From: JAFASC01 sp034669505
GTDB taxonomy: Bacteria > Pseudomonadota > Alphaproteobacteria > Rhizobiales > Beijerinckiaceae
Length of the DNA stretch: 64,000 nucleotides
Direction of reading: 5' to 3'
Assembly: GCA_034669505.1 (NCBI GenBank)
Contig: JAXDNJ010000035.1
Span: forward strand, 27,450-91,449
Numbering within the stretch: position 1 is the stretch's first letter; each line of letters opens with the position of its first letter. This document shows positions 8,965-18,317 of the stretch, in pieces. The position numbers were made by a program, and so were the translations under genes. The notes under the pieces were generated by a model, which did not search any database, was not told the DNA's origin, and was given only the letters and a program-made list of their open reading frames with translations.

Positions 8965-10341
8965 TTGTCTAATTTCACTCAACTCGGCCTCTCCGCGCCG
9001 ATCCTGAAGGCGCTCGCCGCCGAGTCTTACGAAATCCCCACCCCCATCCAGATCAAGGCCGTCCCGCCGGTCCTCGCCGGGCGCGATCTCCTCGGCATCG
9101 CCCAGACAGGCACCGGCAAGACCGCCGCCTTTGCCGCCCCGATCCTCGATCGCCTGACGCAACAGCCACGGCGCGCCAATCCGCGCACCTGCCGCGCGCT
9201 CGTGCTGACGCCGACACGGGAACTGGCGAGCCAGATCGAAGAAAGCTTCCGCACCTACGGCCGTTTCCTGCGGCTCAACACTGCCGTCCTGTTCGGCGGC
9301 GTGCCAATCAACCGGCAGATCCGCACGTTGCAGAGCGGAGTCGACATCGTCGTCGCGACGCCGGGGCGGCTGCTCGATCTCATCAATCAGCGCGCGCTGT
9401 CACTCGCCGAGCTCGAAATCTTCGTGCTCGACGAAGCCGACCAGATGCTCGACATGGGTTTCATCCACGACATCCGAAAGATCATCGCGATGCTGCCGAA
9501 GGGGCGCCAGACCCTGTTCTTCTCCGCGACGATGCCGCGTGAAATGGCGGAGATCGCCGGCAAGATTCTGCGCGATCCGGTGCATGTGACCGTGACGCCG
9601 GTCGCCTCGACGGTCGACAAGGTCGAGCAGAAGGTGATCTTCTGCGAGACGCGCTCGAAACAGGCGCTGCTGCACAAGCTGCTCGAAGACAAGGGTATCT
9701 CCCGTGCGCTGGTCTTCTCGCGCACGAAACATGGCGCCAACCGGATCGTGCAGCATCTCGATGCGGCGGGAATTCCGGCCGACGCGATCCACGGCAACAA
9801 GTCCCAGCCCCAGCGCGAGCGGGCGCTTGCGGCCTTCCGCGCCGGCGAATCGCGGCTGCTCGTCGCGACCGACATCGCCGCGCGCGGCATCGATGTCGAT
9901 GGCGTGACGCATGTGATCAATTTCGACCTGCCGAATGTCGCCGAGAGCTATGTCCATCGCATCGGCCGCACCGCGCGGGCCGGCGCCGACGGCATCGCGA
10001 TCTCGTTCTGCGATCGCGAGGAACGCGCCTATCTCCGCGATATCGAGCGGCTGACGCGCCAACGCGTTGCCGTGCTCGACATGGGACTTGCCGGCGACCT
10101 GCCGCCGCTGCCGAAGCCGGCGCCGGCCCGCCCCGATGCGCGGCCGAACCAGCATCAGGGCAAGCCGCGCAACGAGCGCGGCCGCGATTTCCGCGATGGC
10201 GGCCGGCCGAGCAATGCACCGCGCGAAGCAAATGGCGCGGGGAACGGCAAGCGTCCTTTCCAGCAGAGGCGGCGCAAGTTCGAGGGTCCGGTGTCCTACG
10301 GCGCGCCGGCCAATCGCGGCGGCCAGCGCGCGCCGCACTAA
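8965..10341 (+). CDS. rhlE: DEAD-box ATP-dependent RNA helicase
   Basis: About 458 residues. All helicase motifs are visible: Q motif (FTQLGLSAPIL...PTPIQ), motif I AQTGTGKT, PTRELASQ, VATPGRLLD, DEAD, SAT, and in the second domain TDIAARGIDVDG and HRIGRTARAG. The C-terminal tail after about residue 375 is rich in Arg, Gly, Pro and Asn, as in RhlE-type RNA remodelers that act on ribosomal RNA and mRNA. No ATG fits; the TTG at 8965 (LSNFTQLGLS) starts where the fold starts. The 65-codon upstream extension has no family similarity. Confidence 0.92.
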   Translation: MSNFTQLGLSAPILKALAAESYEIPTPIQIKAVPPVLAGRDLLGIAQTGTGKTAAFAAPILDRLTQQPRRANPRTCRALVLTPTRELASQIEESFRTYGRFLRLNTAVLFGGVPINRQIRTLQSGVDIVVATPGRLLDLINQRALSLAELEIFVLDEADQMLDMGFIHDIRKIIAMLPKGRQTLFFSATMPREMAEIAGKILRDPVHVTVTPVASTVDKVEQKVIFCETRSKQALLHKLLEDKGISRALVFSRTKHGANRIVQHLDAAGIPADAIHGNKSQPQRERALAAFRAGESRLLVATDIAARGIDVDGVTHVINFDLPNVAESYVHRIGRTARAGADGIAISFCDREERAYLRDIERLTRQRVAVLDMGLAGDLPPLPKPAPARPDARPNQHQGKPRNERGRDFRDGGRPSNAPREANGAGNGKRPFQQRRRKFEGPVSYGAPANRGGQRAPH

Positions 10342-10506
10342 GCGGCGTTTGACGGACCAGAGTGGCGGGTCTAAAAGCCGCCATCTCGTTGAGAGACCAT
10401 TTCCGAACCGCCGACTTGCGCCTTGAGCCAAGCGGTCAACGCCCGGCAGCGCGATGCGCCCCCGGGCGCGTTCTGTTTTGGGCGCACGACGACTGAGAGG
10501 AACATC

Positions 10507-12096
10507 ATGTTCGAAAGCCTGAGCGAAAAGCTCTCCGGCATTTTCGATCAGCTGACGCGCCGCGGCGCGCTGAGCGACGCCGATGTCGCGACCGCTTTGC
10601 GCGAAGTGCGCCGGGCATTGCTTGAGGCCGACGTCGCGCTCGATGTCGTGCGCTCGTTTACGGACAAAGTGCGCGAGCGCGCCGTCGGCGCCAATGTCGT
10701 CAAATCTGTCACGCCCGGCCAGATGGTCGTCAAGATCGTCAACGACGTCTTGGTCGAGACGCTCGGCGCCGACGCGCAGCCGATCGACCTCGACGCTGCC
10801 CCGCCGGTCGCGATCATGATGGTCGGCCTGCAGGGCGCCGGCAAAACAACAACAACAGCAAAGATCGCCAAGCGCCTCACCGAGCGCATGCGCCGCAAGG
10901 TGCTGATGGCCTCGCTCGACGTGAAGCGCCCGGCGGCGCAGGAGCAGCTGGCGATCCTCGGCCGGCAGGTCGGCGTCGACACGCTGCCGATCGTCGCCGG
11001 ACAGACGCCGGTGCAGATCGCGCGGCGCGCCGAAGAGGCGGCGCGGCTGCAGGGGTACGACGTCGTGCTGCTCGACACCGCGGGGCGCACGCATATCGAC
11101 GAGCCGCTGATGGCGGAGATGGTGGAGATCAAGACCGCCTCGCGCCCGCACGAAATCCTGCTCGTGGCCGATGCGCTGACCGGCCAGGACGCGGTCAATC
11201 TCGCCAAGAGCTTCGACGAACGTGTCGGCATTACCGGCCTCGTTCTGACGCGCGTCGACGGCGACGGCCGCGGCGGCGCGGCGTTGTCGATGCGGGCCGT
11301 CACCGGCAAGCCGATCAAGCTCATCGGTACCGGCGAGAAGATCGACGCGCTCGACGATTTCGATCCGCAGCGAATCGCCAACCGGATTCTTGGGATGGGC
11401 GACATCGTCGCGCTGGTCGAAAAGGCGGCGCAGACGATCGATGCGGAAAAGGCGCAAAAGATCGCCGATCGCATGCGCAAGGGGCGCTTCGACCTCGAAG
11501 ATCTCGCCGATCAGCTGGCGCAGGTCGAGAAGATCGGCGGCCTCGGCGGCATCATGGGAATGCTGCCCGGCATCGCCAAGATGAAGGACCAGATCAACTC
11601 GGCCAATCTCGACGACCGCATGATCAAGCGCCAGCGCGCGATCATTTTGTCGATGACGCGCGAGGAGCGGCGCAATCCCGATGTGCTGAAGGCCTCGCGG
11701 AAGAAGCGCATCGCCGCGGGGTCCGGCACGCGCGTCGAGGACGTCAACCGACTTTTGAAGCAGCATCGCCAGATGGCCGACATGATGAAAGCGATGGGCG
11801 GCGCCGGAAAGCGCGGCGCCATGGGTAAGATGGCGCAGATGTTCGGGCTTGGTGGTGGCGGCGGTATGGGGGGCATGCCGCAGCCGACACCGGAGCAGAT
11901 CGAGGCGCTGCAGAAGCAGATGGGCGGCGGCATGCCTCAAGGTTTGCCGCCGATGCCGGCCGGGCTGCCGTCTGCGCCGCCGCCCGGCGCATTCAATCTG
12001 CCGAAAATGCCGGCGGGCATGCCGGGACTCCCCGGTCTCGGCGGCGGCAAGCTGCCGGGGCTCGGCGGCTTCAATCCGTTCGGCAAGAAAAAATAG
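10507..12096 (+). CDS. ffh: Signal recognition particle protein (Ffh/SRP54)
   Basis: 529 residues. Ffh binds signal sequences of nascent membrane proteins and delivers ribosomes to FtsY. N domain begins MFESLSEKLSGIFDQLTRRG. The G domain has GLQGAGKTTTTAKIA, the DTAGRTHID motif and LTRVDGDGRGG. The M domain ends in an unusually long Gly/Met/Pro-rich tail (from about residue 440), typical of alphaproteobacteria. ATG 10507 follows GAGAGGAAC. Followed by rpsP as in many bacteria. Confidence 0.97.
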   Translation: MFESLSEKLSGIFDQLTRRGALSDADVATALREVRRALLEADVALDVVRSFTDKVRERAVGANVVKSVTPGQMVVKIVNDVLVETLGADAQPIDLDAAPPVAIMMVGLQGAGKTTTTAKIAKRLTERMRRKVLMASLDVKRPAAQEQLAILGRQVGVDTLPIVAGQTPVQIARRAEEAARLQGYDVVLLDTAGRTHIDEPLMAEMVEIKTASRPHEILLVADALTGQDAVNLAKSFDERVGITGLVLTRVDGDGRGGAALSMRAVTGKPIKLIGTGEKIDALDDFDPQRIANRILGMGDIVALVEKAAQTIDAEKAQKIADRMRKGRFDLEDLADQLAQVEKIGGLGGIMGMLPGIAKMKDQINSANLDDRMIKRQRAIILSMTREERRNPDVLKASRKKRIAAGSGTRVEDVNRLLKQHRQMADMMKAMGGAGKRGAMGKMAQMFGLGGGGGMGGMPQPTPEQIEALQKQMGGGMPQGLPPMPAGLPSAPPPGAFNLPKMPAGMPGLPGLGGGKLPGLGGFNPFGKKK

Positions 12097-12098
12097 AC

Positions 12099-12140
12099 AA
12101 TCGGCAATCGGCAATGGGCAATCGAAGCCGACTGCCGATT
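12099..12140. repeat. Tandem AATCGGC heptamers plus inverted arm between ffh and rpsP
   Basis: Four consecutive 7-base units (AATCGGC, AATCGGC, AATGGGC, then partial AATCG) occupy 12099-12124, directly after the ffh stop. A reverse-complement arm, GCCGATT, lies at 12134-12140. The arms can pair in alternative registers to form a stem. No T-run follows, so it is not a classical terminator; it could be an RNA-stability or attenuation hairpin before rpsP, or a slippage product. Role is inferred only. Confidence 0.55.
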
Positions 12141-12179
12141 ACCGCACCACACGACAACCATCAGCAAAGGAACCAACCA

Positions 12180-12569
12180 ATGTCCCTAAAAATCCGTCTG
12201 TCCCGCGGCGGCGCAAAAAAACGTCCGTTCTACCGTGTCGTTGTTGCCGACTCGCGCATGCCGCGCGACGGCCGTTTCATCGAGCGTCTCGGCACGTTCG
12301 ATCCGTTGAAGGCGAAGGACGCCGCCGACCGCCTCGTGCTCGATGCCGAGAAGGCGAAGGCCTGGATGGCCAAGGGCGCGCAGCCAACCGACCGCGTCGC
12401 GCGCCTGCTCGACGGACTCGGCGTGTTGAAGCGCGAGACGCGCAACAATCCGCAAAAGGCGCAGCCGAAGAAGAAGGCGCAGGAGCGCGCCGCGGCGGCA
12501 GCTGCGGCAAGCGAAGCCGCAGCGGCGGCGGGTGCCGGAGCCGGCGGAGACGAGGCGAGCGCGTCATAG
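12180..12569 (+). CDS. rpsP: 30S ribosomal protein S16
   Basis: 129 residues. S16 is an assembly protein of the small ribosomal subunit. The core MSLKIRLSRGGAKKRPFYRVV and GRFIERLGTFDP are textbook S16. After about residue 95 comes a Lys- then Ala/Gly-rich extension, common in alphaproteobacteria. ATG 12180 follows AAAGGAAC. The usual next genes rimM, trmD and rplS are absent here; a DUF3422 gene follows instead. Confidence 0.97.
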   Translation: MSLKIRLSRGGAKKRPFYRVVVADSRMPRDGRFIERLGTFDPLKAKDAADRLVLDAEKAKAWMAKGAQPTDRVARLLDGLGVLKRETRNNPQKAQPKKKAQERAAAAAAASEAAAAAGAGAGGDEASAS

Positions 12570-12628
12570 CGCCCGCGCGACCAATCGCGAATTCCGCGTT
12601 AGGCTCGCGTCACCCCTTGGGGTGACCG

Positions 12629-13912
12629 ATGGCTGACGCAAACCCACCTTTGGAGCTGACGCCGCATCCGCTGCGGGCGCAAGTGCTCGCGGAGCTGCAC
12701 GCGCGTCCGTTCACCCCGATCGCGACCCCGTCGCGGCTATTGCGCTTCGGCTTCACCGCCGATGCAAACGCCGCGAACGCGGCCACTGCTGCGTTGATCG
12801 CGCTTTGTGAGCAGCGCCGCATCGCGCCACCACGCCCGGAGGCGCGGCACTTTTCCACCGATCTCGCCGAAGGCCGGCTGCGCTTCGAGCGGCACAACGA
12901 GTTCGTCACTTACACCTGGGAATTCCCCGCCGGCGCAGAGGCGTTTCAGCCCACCGCCGACGTGCTTGGGCGCGCCATGGCGCTCGTGCCGCAACCTGGA
13001 CCACTGATCGTCTTGATCGACATCCACATGGTCCCCGCCGATTGCGCGCCAGATTTCGACACCGCATTTACCGGCGCAAATGTCGTCGCCTCCGAAGTCG
13101 AGGACGAACGCGCGCTGATCGCCACCGATTTCCTGCCCGACGCACATGGTTTTGTGCGCTTCCTGATCATCGATCAGCGGCTCTCGCCGGCCAGCGCCGG
13201 TGCGTTGACGCAGCGCGTCCTCGAGATCGAGACGTATCGCACGCTGGCTCTGCTCGGCCTGCCGGAAGCGCAGCGCTGCCTGCCGATCATCGAGCGCATC
13301 GACGGGCAATTGCCGCCGCTGATGCGCGACGTACAGGACGGAAGCGGCTTCGACACTAACCGCGCGCTGCTCGATCGGCTCACTGCGCTTGCCGCCGAAG
13401 TCGAGGCGCAGGCAGCGGAAACATCCTTCCGCTTCGGCGCGACGCGTGCTTACGATGAACTCGTCACGCTACGCATCGAAGCGATCAAGGAAGTGCGGCT
13501 TCCGCACCATTCGACGCTGGCGTCGTTTCTGTCGCGGCGCATGGCGCCGGCGGTGCGCACCTGCGCGACCGTCGAGAAGCGCCTCGCCGATCTGTCGGAA
13601 AAGATCGCACGTCTCGCCGAGCTCCTGCGCACGCGCGTCGACATCGAGCTCGAAAGCCAGAATGCGCTGCAATTACGCCAGATGGGCGAGCGCGTGAGAT
13701 TGCAACTGCGTCTGCAACAGACCGTCGAAGGTCTCTCGATCGCGGCGATCACCTACTATATCGCCGGCCTCCTCCACCTCGTATTCGATGGGCTGCATGC
13801 GCGCGGCTGGGCTGTCGAGCCCATTGTCGCGACGGCGGCGACGCTGCCCTTCATCATTGCCGGCGTGGGCTTCACCGTCTGGCGCATCCGCCACCGCCAC
13901 CGCGCCGATTGA
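12629..13912 (+). CDS. DUF3422 family membrane-anchored protein
   Basis: 427 residues matching the DUF3422 family of proteobacterial proteins: N-terminal LELTPHPLRAQVLAELHARPF and the YTWEFPAG segment. The long middle is soluble and partly helical. Two hydrophobic segments at the end (about 368-387 and 398-418) form a hairpin anchor, followed by a basic tail. The function of the family is unknown. It starts 60 bases after rpsP on the same strand and converges with the small membrane gene at 13916. Confidence 0.85.
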   Translation: MADANPPLELTPHPLRAQVLAELHARPFTPIATPSRLLRFGFTADANAANAATAALIALCEQRRIAPPRPEARHFSTDLAEGRLRFERHNEFVTYTWEFPAGAEAFQPTADVLGRAMALVPQPGPLIVLIDIHMVPADCAPDFDTAFTGANVVASEVEDERALIATDFLPDAHGFVRFLIIDQRLSPASAGALTQRVLEIETYRTLALLGLPEAQRCLPIIERIDGQLPPLMRDVQDGSGFDTNRALLDRLTALAAEVEAQAAETSFRFGATRAYDELVTLRIEAIKEVRLPHHSTLASFLSRRMAPAVRTCATVEKRLADLSEKIARLAELLRTRVDIELESQNALQLRQMGERVRLQLRLQQTVEGLSIAAITYYIAGLLHLVFDGLHARGWAVEPIVATAATLPFIIAGVGFTVWRIRHRHRAD

Positions 13913-13915
13913 GAT

Positions 13916-14170
13916 TCAGCGCTGGGTGATCTGCGGCGCGCCTGAGGATTGGCCAAGCGTCGCCTTGACCGGGCAATGCCCGCTCGCGCCGCGTATCGCC
14001 AGCCCGGCGCCGCCGAGAAGAGCGAGCAGGCTCAACACTTTGTTCGGCCGCGGCTGCACCGCGGCGCCCATCAGGCCGAAGCCGATCAGGACCGAGACCG
14101 CCCGTTCGGTGAACGACAGGTTCTTCTCGCCGGCAAAGCCGGGAATGTTTTCGACGGTGAGGTTCGACAC
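13916..14170 (-). CDS. Small DUF2892/YgaP-like membrane protein
   Basis: 84 residues. The segment ENIPGFAGEKNLSFTERAVSVLIGFGLM and a following hydrophobic stretch (VLSLLALLGGAGLAIRG) give two predicted membrane helices, as in the YgaP-like inner-membrane family. There is no catalytic motif. Conserved GHCP near the C-terminus also occurs in the family. It converges with the DUF3422 gene, with only 3 bases between the stop codons. Function unknown. Confidence 0.8.
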   Translation of the reverse strand: MSNLTVENIPGFAGEKNLSFTERAVSVLIGFGLMGAAVQPRPNKVLSLLALLGGAGLAIRGASGHCPVKATLGQSSGAPQITQR

Positions 14171-14239
14171 GTTAAACTCCGTTAGCTCACGTGCCGAACG
14201 CGGGAGGTGCCGCGGCGTTCCGGCGCCGATCGATTCCGA

Positions 14240-15141
14240 TCACATGAATCCGGGATTGCGGGGCAGATAGCGCGTCCAATCGCCCATATCTCGCGTCGAC
14301 ATCAGGATTATTGGAATGGTGATGCGCATTCCGTGTTCGATCGCGGCTTTTAGAGCTGTATCGGCGGTACCGGGAATAACGCGGAGGCCTGCGACGAGCC
14401 GGTTTCGGCCACTATGTTCAGCGCGCTTGTGAAGGCAGCTCCAAGGAGGTCCGGCCGCATAACTGCAAGCGGCCCGATATGGCCGTTGCCAGCGACGTAG
14501 ACATAGCCTGCGCAATCGCCTCCGTCATAAAGACCAAAACATCTCGTCGCTGGATCGCGCATGAGATATCCGTGATGTTTCTCGCGCGACACGCCCAAAG
14601 CCGCCATGTCGATTTGCGCGAGGTTGTGCAAATCCACGGCCGTTTGCTCCAGCGCAGCGTGGCGGAATTGCGCGCCGGGCGGCCGGCCTGTCAAGCGCTC
14701 TCGCGTGATACTAAGATTGTAAATCGGAAATCGCGGGAACAATCCGTGCCGGATGTACAGCCCTTGCGAGACCGTGTTGAAGGTGAAGGTGATCAGGGCC
14801 TTGCTGGTCGCACCCGCTTGCTGCGCATGATCCAGTGTCCGTTTCAGGAGTTCGTTGCCGATACCGCTTCCCTGATGTCCGGGTGACACGAATAGCTGCG
14901 CCAGAAACCACAGATCGCTGCAAACCCAACTCCAGGCGAAACCGAGAATGACGTCGGCATCCTCCGCCACCCATAATCCCGCCGCATCATCGTTCAACGA
15001 AAACAATTGAAAGTGCGGAGGGCTTGTCGCGACCATCGGTCCGAAGCCGTGACGCTCCGTCAGGTTGTTGATGCTGGTAACGACAAGCCGATCGGTTCGT
15101 TCCAGATCTTGCGCGCCGGCGGGACGATACACGACTGGCAC
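14240..15141 (-). pseudogene. Tandem-domain GNAT N-acetyltransferase, frameshifted near its C-terminus
   Basis: The first 250 codons encode a GNAT protein. The acetyl-CoA-binding region is LFVSPGHQGSGIGNELL, and a degenerate second GNAT-like domain ends NGHIGPLAVMRPDLLG. In this frame the protein stops early at 14350. The overlapping frame from about 14380 down to 14240 continues the expected end (IPGTADTALKAAIEHG, then WTRYLPRNPGFM). One missing base near 14376-14381 explains the break: GCGTTATTCCCGG would need GCGTTAATTCCCGG. GTG 15141 is 4 bases after the ubiG stop. It could be a true pseudogene, a still-functional truncated protein, or a sequencing error. Confidence 0.75.
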
Positions 15142-15145
15142 TAGC

Positions 15146-15883
15146 TTAAAGTCCCTTCTCCGCCACCAGCATGTAATTCACATCTGTGTCGCGCGAGAGG
15201 CGCCACTTGCCGCTGAGCGGATTGTACACGACACCGGCGCGGTCGATCACGCGCATCCCGCTCCGGCGCATCATTCGCGCAAGCTCCTCCGGGGTAACGA
15301 AACGCTCCCATTTATGCGTGCCCTTGGGCAGCCAGCGCAGCACATACTCGGCGCCGATGATCGCCAGCGCGAAACTCTTCAGCGTGCGGTTCAACGTCGA
15401 CATGATCAGCAAGCCGCCGGGCTGCACCAGCGCGGCGGCGCTCGCGACAAAAGCCGCCTGATCGGGCACGTGCTCGATCACTTCCATCGCAAGAACGGCA
15501 TCGAAGCTCGCGCCCTCGGCGACGAGTGCTTCCGCCGTCGCGGCTCTGTAATCGATCGCAAGCGCTTGCGGCGCCGCGTGCGCCCGCGCGATCTCGATAT
15601 TGCCGGGCGCCGGATCGACGCCGGTCATGCGCGCGCCCATGCGCGCCAGCGGCTCGCACAATATGCCGCCGCCGCAGCCGATGTCGAGAATGCGCGCGCT
15701 TTCGAGCGTACCGCGCTTCGTGATCGCGTCACGGATATAGGAAACGCGCAACGGATTGATCGCGTGCAGCGCACCCATGGGGCCGGAGGAGTCCCACCAA
15801 TCCTCGCCAAGCTCTTCGAAATGCGCGATCTCTTTGGGATCGATGCCCCGCGCAGGCGATGCTCTTGCGTCGGCTTTATCCAC
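15146..15883 (-). CDS. ubiG: Ubiquinone biosynthesis O-methyltransferase
   Basis: 245 residues. UbiG carries out both O-methylations of ubiquinone synthesis on the membrane. The family N-terminus FEELGEDWWDSSGPMGALHAINPLR is followed by SAM motif DIGCGGG, then EVIEHVPD. It ends with GVVYNPLSGKWRLSRDTDVNY, all typical. I chose GTG 15883, which overlaps the end of gst by 8 bases; the frame runs on to 16006 but that part is the gst gene read in another frame. Co-directional with gst and the GNAT gene. Confidence 0.95.
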   Translation of the reverse strand: MDKADARASPARGIDPKEIAHFEELGEDWWDSSGPMGALHAINPLRVSYIRDAITKRGTLESARILDIGCGGGILCEPLARMGARMTGVDPAPGNIEIARAHAAPQALAIDYRAATAEALVAEGASFDAVLAMEVIEHVPDQAAFVASAAALVQPGGLLIMSTLNRTLKSFALAIIGAEYVLRWLPKGTHKWERFVTPEELARMMRRSGMRVIDRAGVVYNPLSGKWRLSRDTDVNYMLVAEKGL

Positions 15884-16487
15884 GGGCCGGCATTGCCTTC
15901 TTGAACGCCGGCCGCGCAACCACGCCGGCGACGAAGTCGGCCACATGCGGATACCGCCCCAAAAATTCCCGCGCCGACGCGAGATAGGCGACAAAGTTTC
16001 CGACATTCAGATCGGCTGCCGTAAACCGGTCGCCGACAAGATGCCCGGTTCCCTCGAGCGCCTGGTCCAAAACCGTGATCGGCCGCTTCAGCGCCTCCAG
16101 CGATTTCTGGGGCACGCTTGCATCGCGCTTTTCCGGCGGCAGGAACATCGTGTGCATGAGATAATCGAGCCCTGGCTTCTCCAACTCCGTGACGGCCCAG
16201 AACGACCATTGAATCATCTTCGCGTCTTCGCGCGTGTCACCCGGCGCGAGCGGACCGCCATGCTTCTTGGCGAGATAAAGATTGATCGCCATCGATTCGA
16301 AGAGATGAAAGCCGTCCTCATCGATCGCCGGCAAGCGGCCGTTCGGATTGACCGCCAAGAACGCGGGATCGCGCGCCGCCGTGAGGTCGACCGAGATCGT
16401 CTCATAGGACAGCCCAAGTTCCTCGGCCATCCAAATGACGCGATTGGCGCGCGAGCGGCTGGTCCCGTAAATTTTCAGATTGGCCAT
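15876..16487 (-). CDS. Glutathione S-transferase family protein
   Basis: 203 residues. The N-terminal thioredoxin-like domain begins MANLKIYGTSRSRANRVIWMAEELG and has the glutathione-binding segments NPNGRLPAID and LFESMAI. A helical C-terminal domain carries the conserved FTAADLNVG. These cytosolic enzymes conjugate glutathione to electrophiles or act as isomerases; the substrate cannot be told. ATG 16487 follows GGAAGGACTCG. Its 3' end overlaps ubiG. Confidence 0.9.
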   Translation of the reverse strand: MANLKIYGTSRSRANRVIWMAEELGLSYETISVDLTAARDPAFLAVNPNGRLPAIDEDGFHLFESMAINLYLAKKHGGPLAPGDTREDAKMIQWSFWAVTELEKPGLDYLMHTMFLPPEKRDASVPQKSLEALKRPITVLDQALEGTGHLVGDRFTAADLNVGNFVAYLASAREFLGRYPHVADFVAGVVARPAFKKAMPARG

Positions 16488-16604
16488 CGAGTCCTTCCCA
16501 AAGAAGCTGCGCTTTCCTAGCACGTGTTGCGCGCCGGTCCATCCGGTTGTCTAATTCGCTTAAATTTTCGAGCGGGCCCGAACCCTGCCGCAGGTGAGGA
16601 ACCG

Positions 16605-18221
16605 ATGCTGCCCGACATCCGCGATTACGACCGCCTGATCCGGGAATTCCGCTGGCAGATCCCGGTGCGCTACAATATCGGCGTCGACGTCTGTGACCGC
16701 TGGGCCGCGCATGCGCCCGGGCAGGCCGCCATTCTCGAGGTCAACGGGCGCGGCGACGTGACGCCGATCACGTATGGTGAATTGCGCGAGCGTTCAAACC
16801 GCCTCGCCAACGCGCTCGCATGTCGCGGCGTCAAGCGCGGCGATCGCGTTGCGGTTCTGCTGCCGCAGATGCATCAAACCGCAGTTGCGCATATCGCGAT
16901 CTATAAGTCTGGCGCCGTTGCAGTGCCGTTGGCGGCTTTGTTCGGCGTCGATGCCTTGGAATATCGTCTGCGCGATGCCGGCGTGAAGGCGATTGTGACG
17001 AACGGCATCGGCGCAACGAAAGTTGCGGGGATTCTCAGCGCGATTCCCGAACTGCAATGCGTGCTTTGTACGGACGGTGCTTCGGGCGACACCGAAGATT
17101 ACAATGCCGCGCTCGCCGCCGCCTCCGCCGAATTCACCCCCGCTGATACGAGTCCGGACGATCCGGGCCTGATGATCTATACGTCCGGCACGACAGGGCC
17201 GGCAAAAGGCGCGTTGCATGGTCATCGCGTCGTGCTCGGCCACTTGCCCGGCGTCGAATTTCCGCACGAATTTTTGCCACAAGGAGGCGACCGCTTCTGG
17301 ACGCCGGCCGATTGGGCATGGGCCGGCGGTTTGCTCAACAGCCTGCTGCCTTGCCTGCATTTCGGGATTCCGATCGTCGCGCGCTCGTTCGAGAAATTCG
17401 ATCCCGAAGCAGCATTCGCACTGATCGCGAGTTTAAGAGTGCGCAATACGTTCATTCCGCCGACGGCTTTGCGCATGCTGCGTGCCGTCGACAATCCGCG
17501 CGGCCGCTTCGCTCTCGACTTGCGCACGCTTGCCTCCGGCGGCGAGTCACTCGGCGCAGAGACTTACGCCTGGGGCCGCGAACAGCTCGGGCTCACCGTC
17601 AACGAGTTCTACGGGCAGACCGAATGCAATCTGGTGCTCGGCTCATGCGCTGCGATCGGCATCAGCAAGCCCGGCGCGATCGGCCGCGCCGTGCCTGGCC
17701 ACACGGTCGCGGTCATCCGCGACGACGGCACGCTTTGCGCGCCGGACGAACTCGGGCAGATCGCGGTAAAGCGCCCCGACCCGGTGATGTTCCTGCAATA
17801 TTGGGGGAAGCCCGAGGCGACGCGCGACAAGTTCATCGGCGACTGGATGACGACCGGCGACCAGGGCATGGTCGACGACGACGACTATATCCGCTTCGTC
17901 GGCCGCGATGACGACGTCATCACCTCGTCGGGCTATCGCATCGGCCCTGGCGAGATCGAGGATTGCCTCCTACGCCATCCCGCCGTCGCCATCGCCGCGG
18001 CAATCGGCAAGCCCGATCCGGTACGCACCGAGATCGTCAAAGCCTTCATCGTGCTTAAGGCCGGGCATGCGCCGTCGGATGCGCTTGCCGCCGACATCCA
18101 GCTTTTCGTGCGCACGCGCCTTGCCGCGCACGAATATCCGCGTGAAGTCGCCTTCGTCGAAAGCCTGCCGCTGACGACGACCGGCAAGGTGATCCGCCGC
18201 GAATTGCGCGAGCGCGGATGA
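16605..18221 (+). CDS. AMP-binding acyl-CoA synthetase
   Basis: 538 residues of the ANL superfamily, activating a carboxylic acid to its CoA thioester through an acyl-adenylate. Visible motifs are YTSGTTGPAKGALHGHR (ATP loop), NEFYGQTECN, GDWMTTGDQG and the C-terminal PLTTTGKVIRRELRER with the catalytic, often acetylated, lysine. The sequence is closer to the medium-chain/acetyl-type group than to long-chain FadD. ATG 16605 was selected (MLPDIRDYDRLIREF); the frame's 27 upstream codons are not conserved. Stands alone, divergent from gst. Confidence 0.88.
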   Translation: MLPDIRDYDRLIREFRWQIPVRYNIGVDVCDRWAAHAPGQAAILEVNGRGDVTPITYGELRERSNRLANALACRGVKRGDRVAVLLPQMHQTAVAHIAIYKSGAVAVPLAALFGVDALEYRLRDAGVKAIVTNGIGATKVAGILSAIPELQCVLCTDGASGDTEDYNAALAAASAEFTPADTSPDDPGLMIYTSGTTGPAKGALHGHRVVLGHLPGVEFPHEFLPQGGDRFWTPADWAWAGGLLNSLLPCLHFGIPIVARSFEKFDPEAAFALIASLRVRNTFIPPTALRMLRAVDNPRGRFALDLRTLASGGESLGAETYAWGREQLGLTVNEFYGQTECNLVLGSCAAIGISKPGAIGRAVPGHTVAVIRDDGTLCAPDELGQIAVKRPDPVMFLQYWGKPEATRDKFIGDWMTTGDQGMVDDDDYIRFVGRDDDVITSSGYRIGPGEIEDCLLRHPAVAIAAAIGKPDPVRTEIVKAFIVLKAGHAPSDALAADIQLFVRTRLAAHEYPREVAFVESLPLTTTGKVIRRELRERG

Positions 18222-18317
18222 TATGGACGTTCCAATCTATTCTGTGCGTTGCGCCACGGGTTGATTGACGTGGCAAGGTCATAACGGGAAGCTCGCGCCG
18301 GCCGGGGGAGCTTGCAC

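Noticed and set aside
9400..12114. A 904-codon open frame on the minus strand across rhlE and ffh
   Set aside because: It is antisense to two well-defined genes, has His/Arg/Asp-rich composition typical of GC-rich shadow frames, and shows no domain.
14376..14381. Programmed frameshifting as the cause of the GNAT frame break
   Set aside because: No slippery heptamer or stimulatory structure; a simple one-base loss explains it.
15871..15884. TTATCCACG resembling a DnaA box
   Set aside because: A single near-match lying in the gst/ubiG overlap; no cluster, no AT-rich region.
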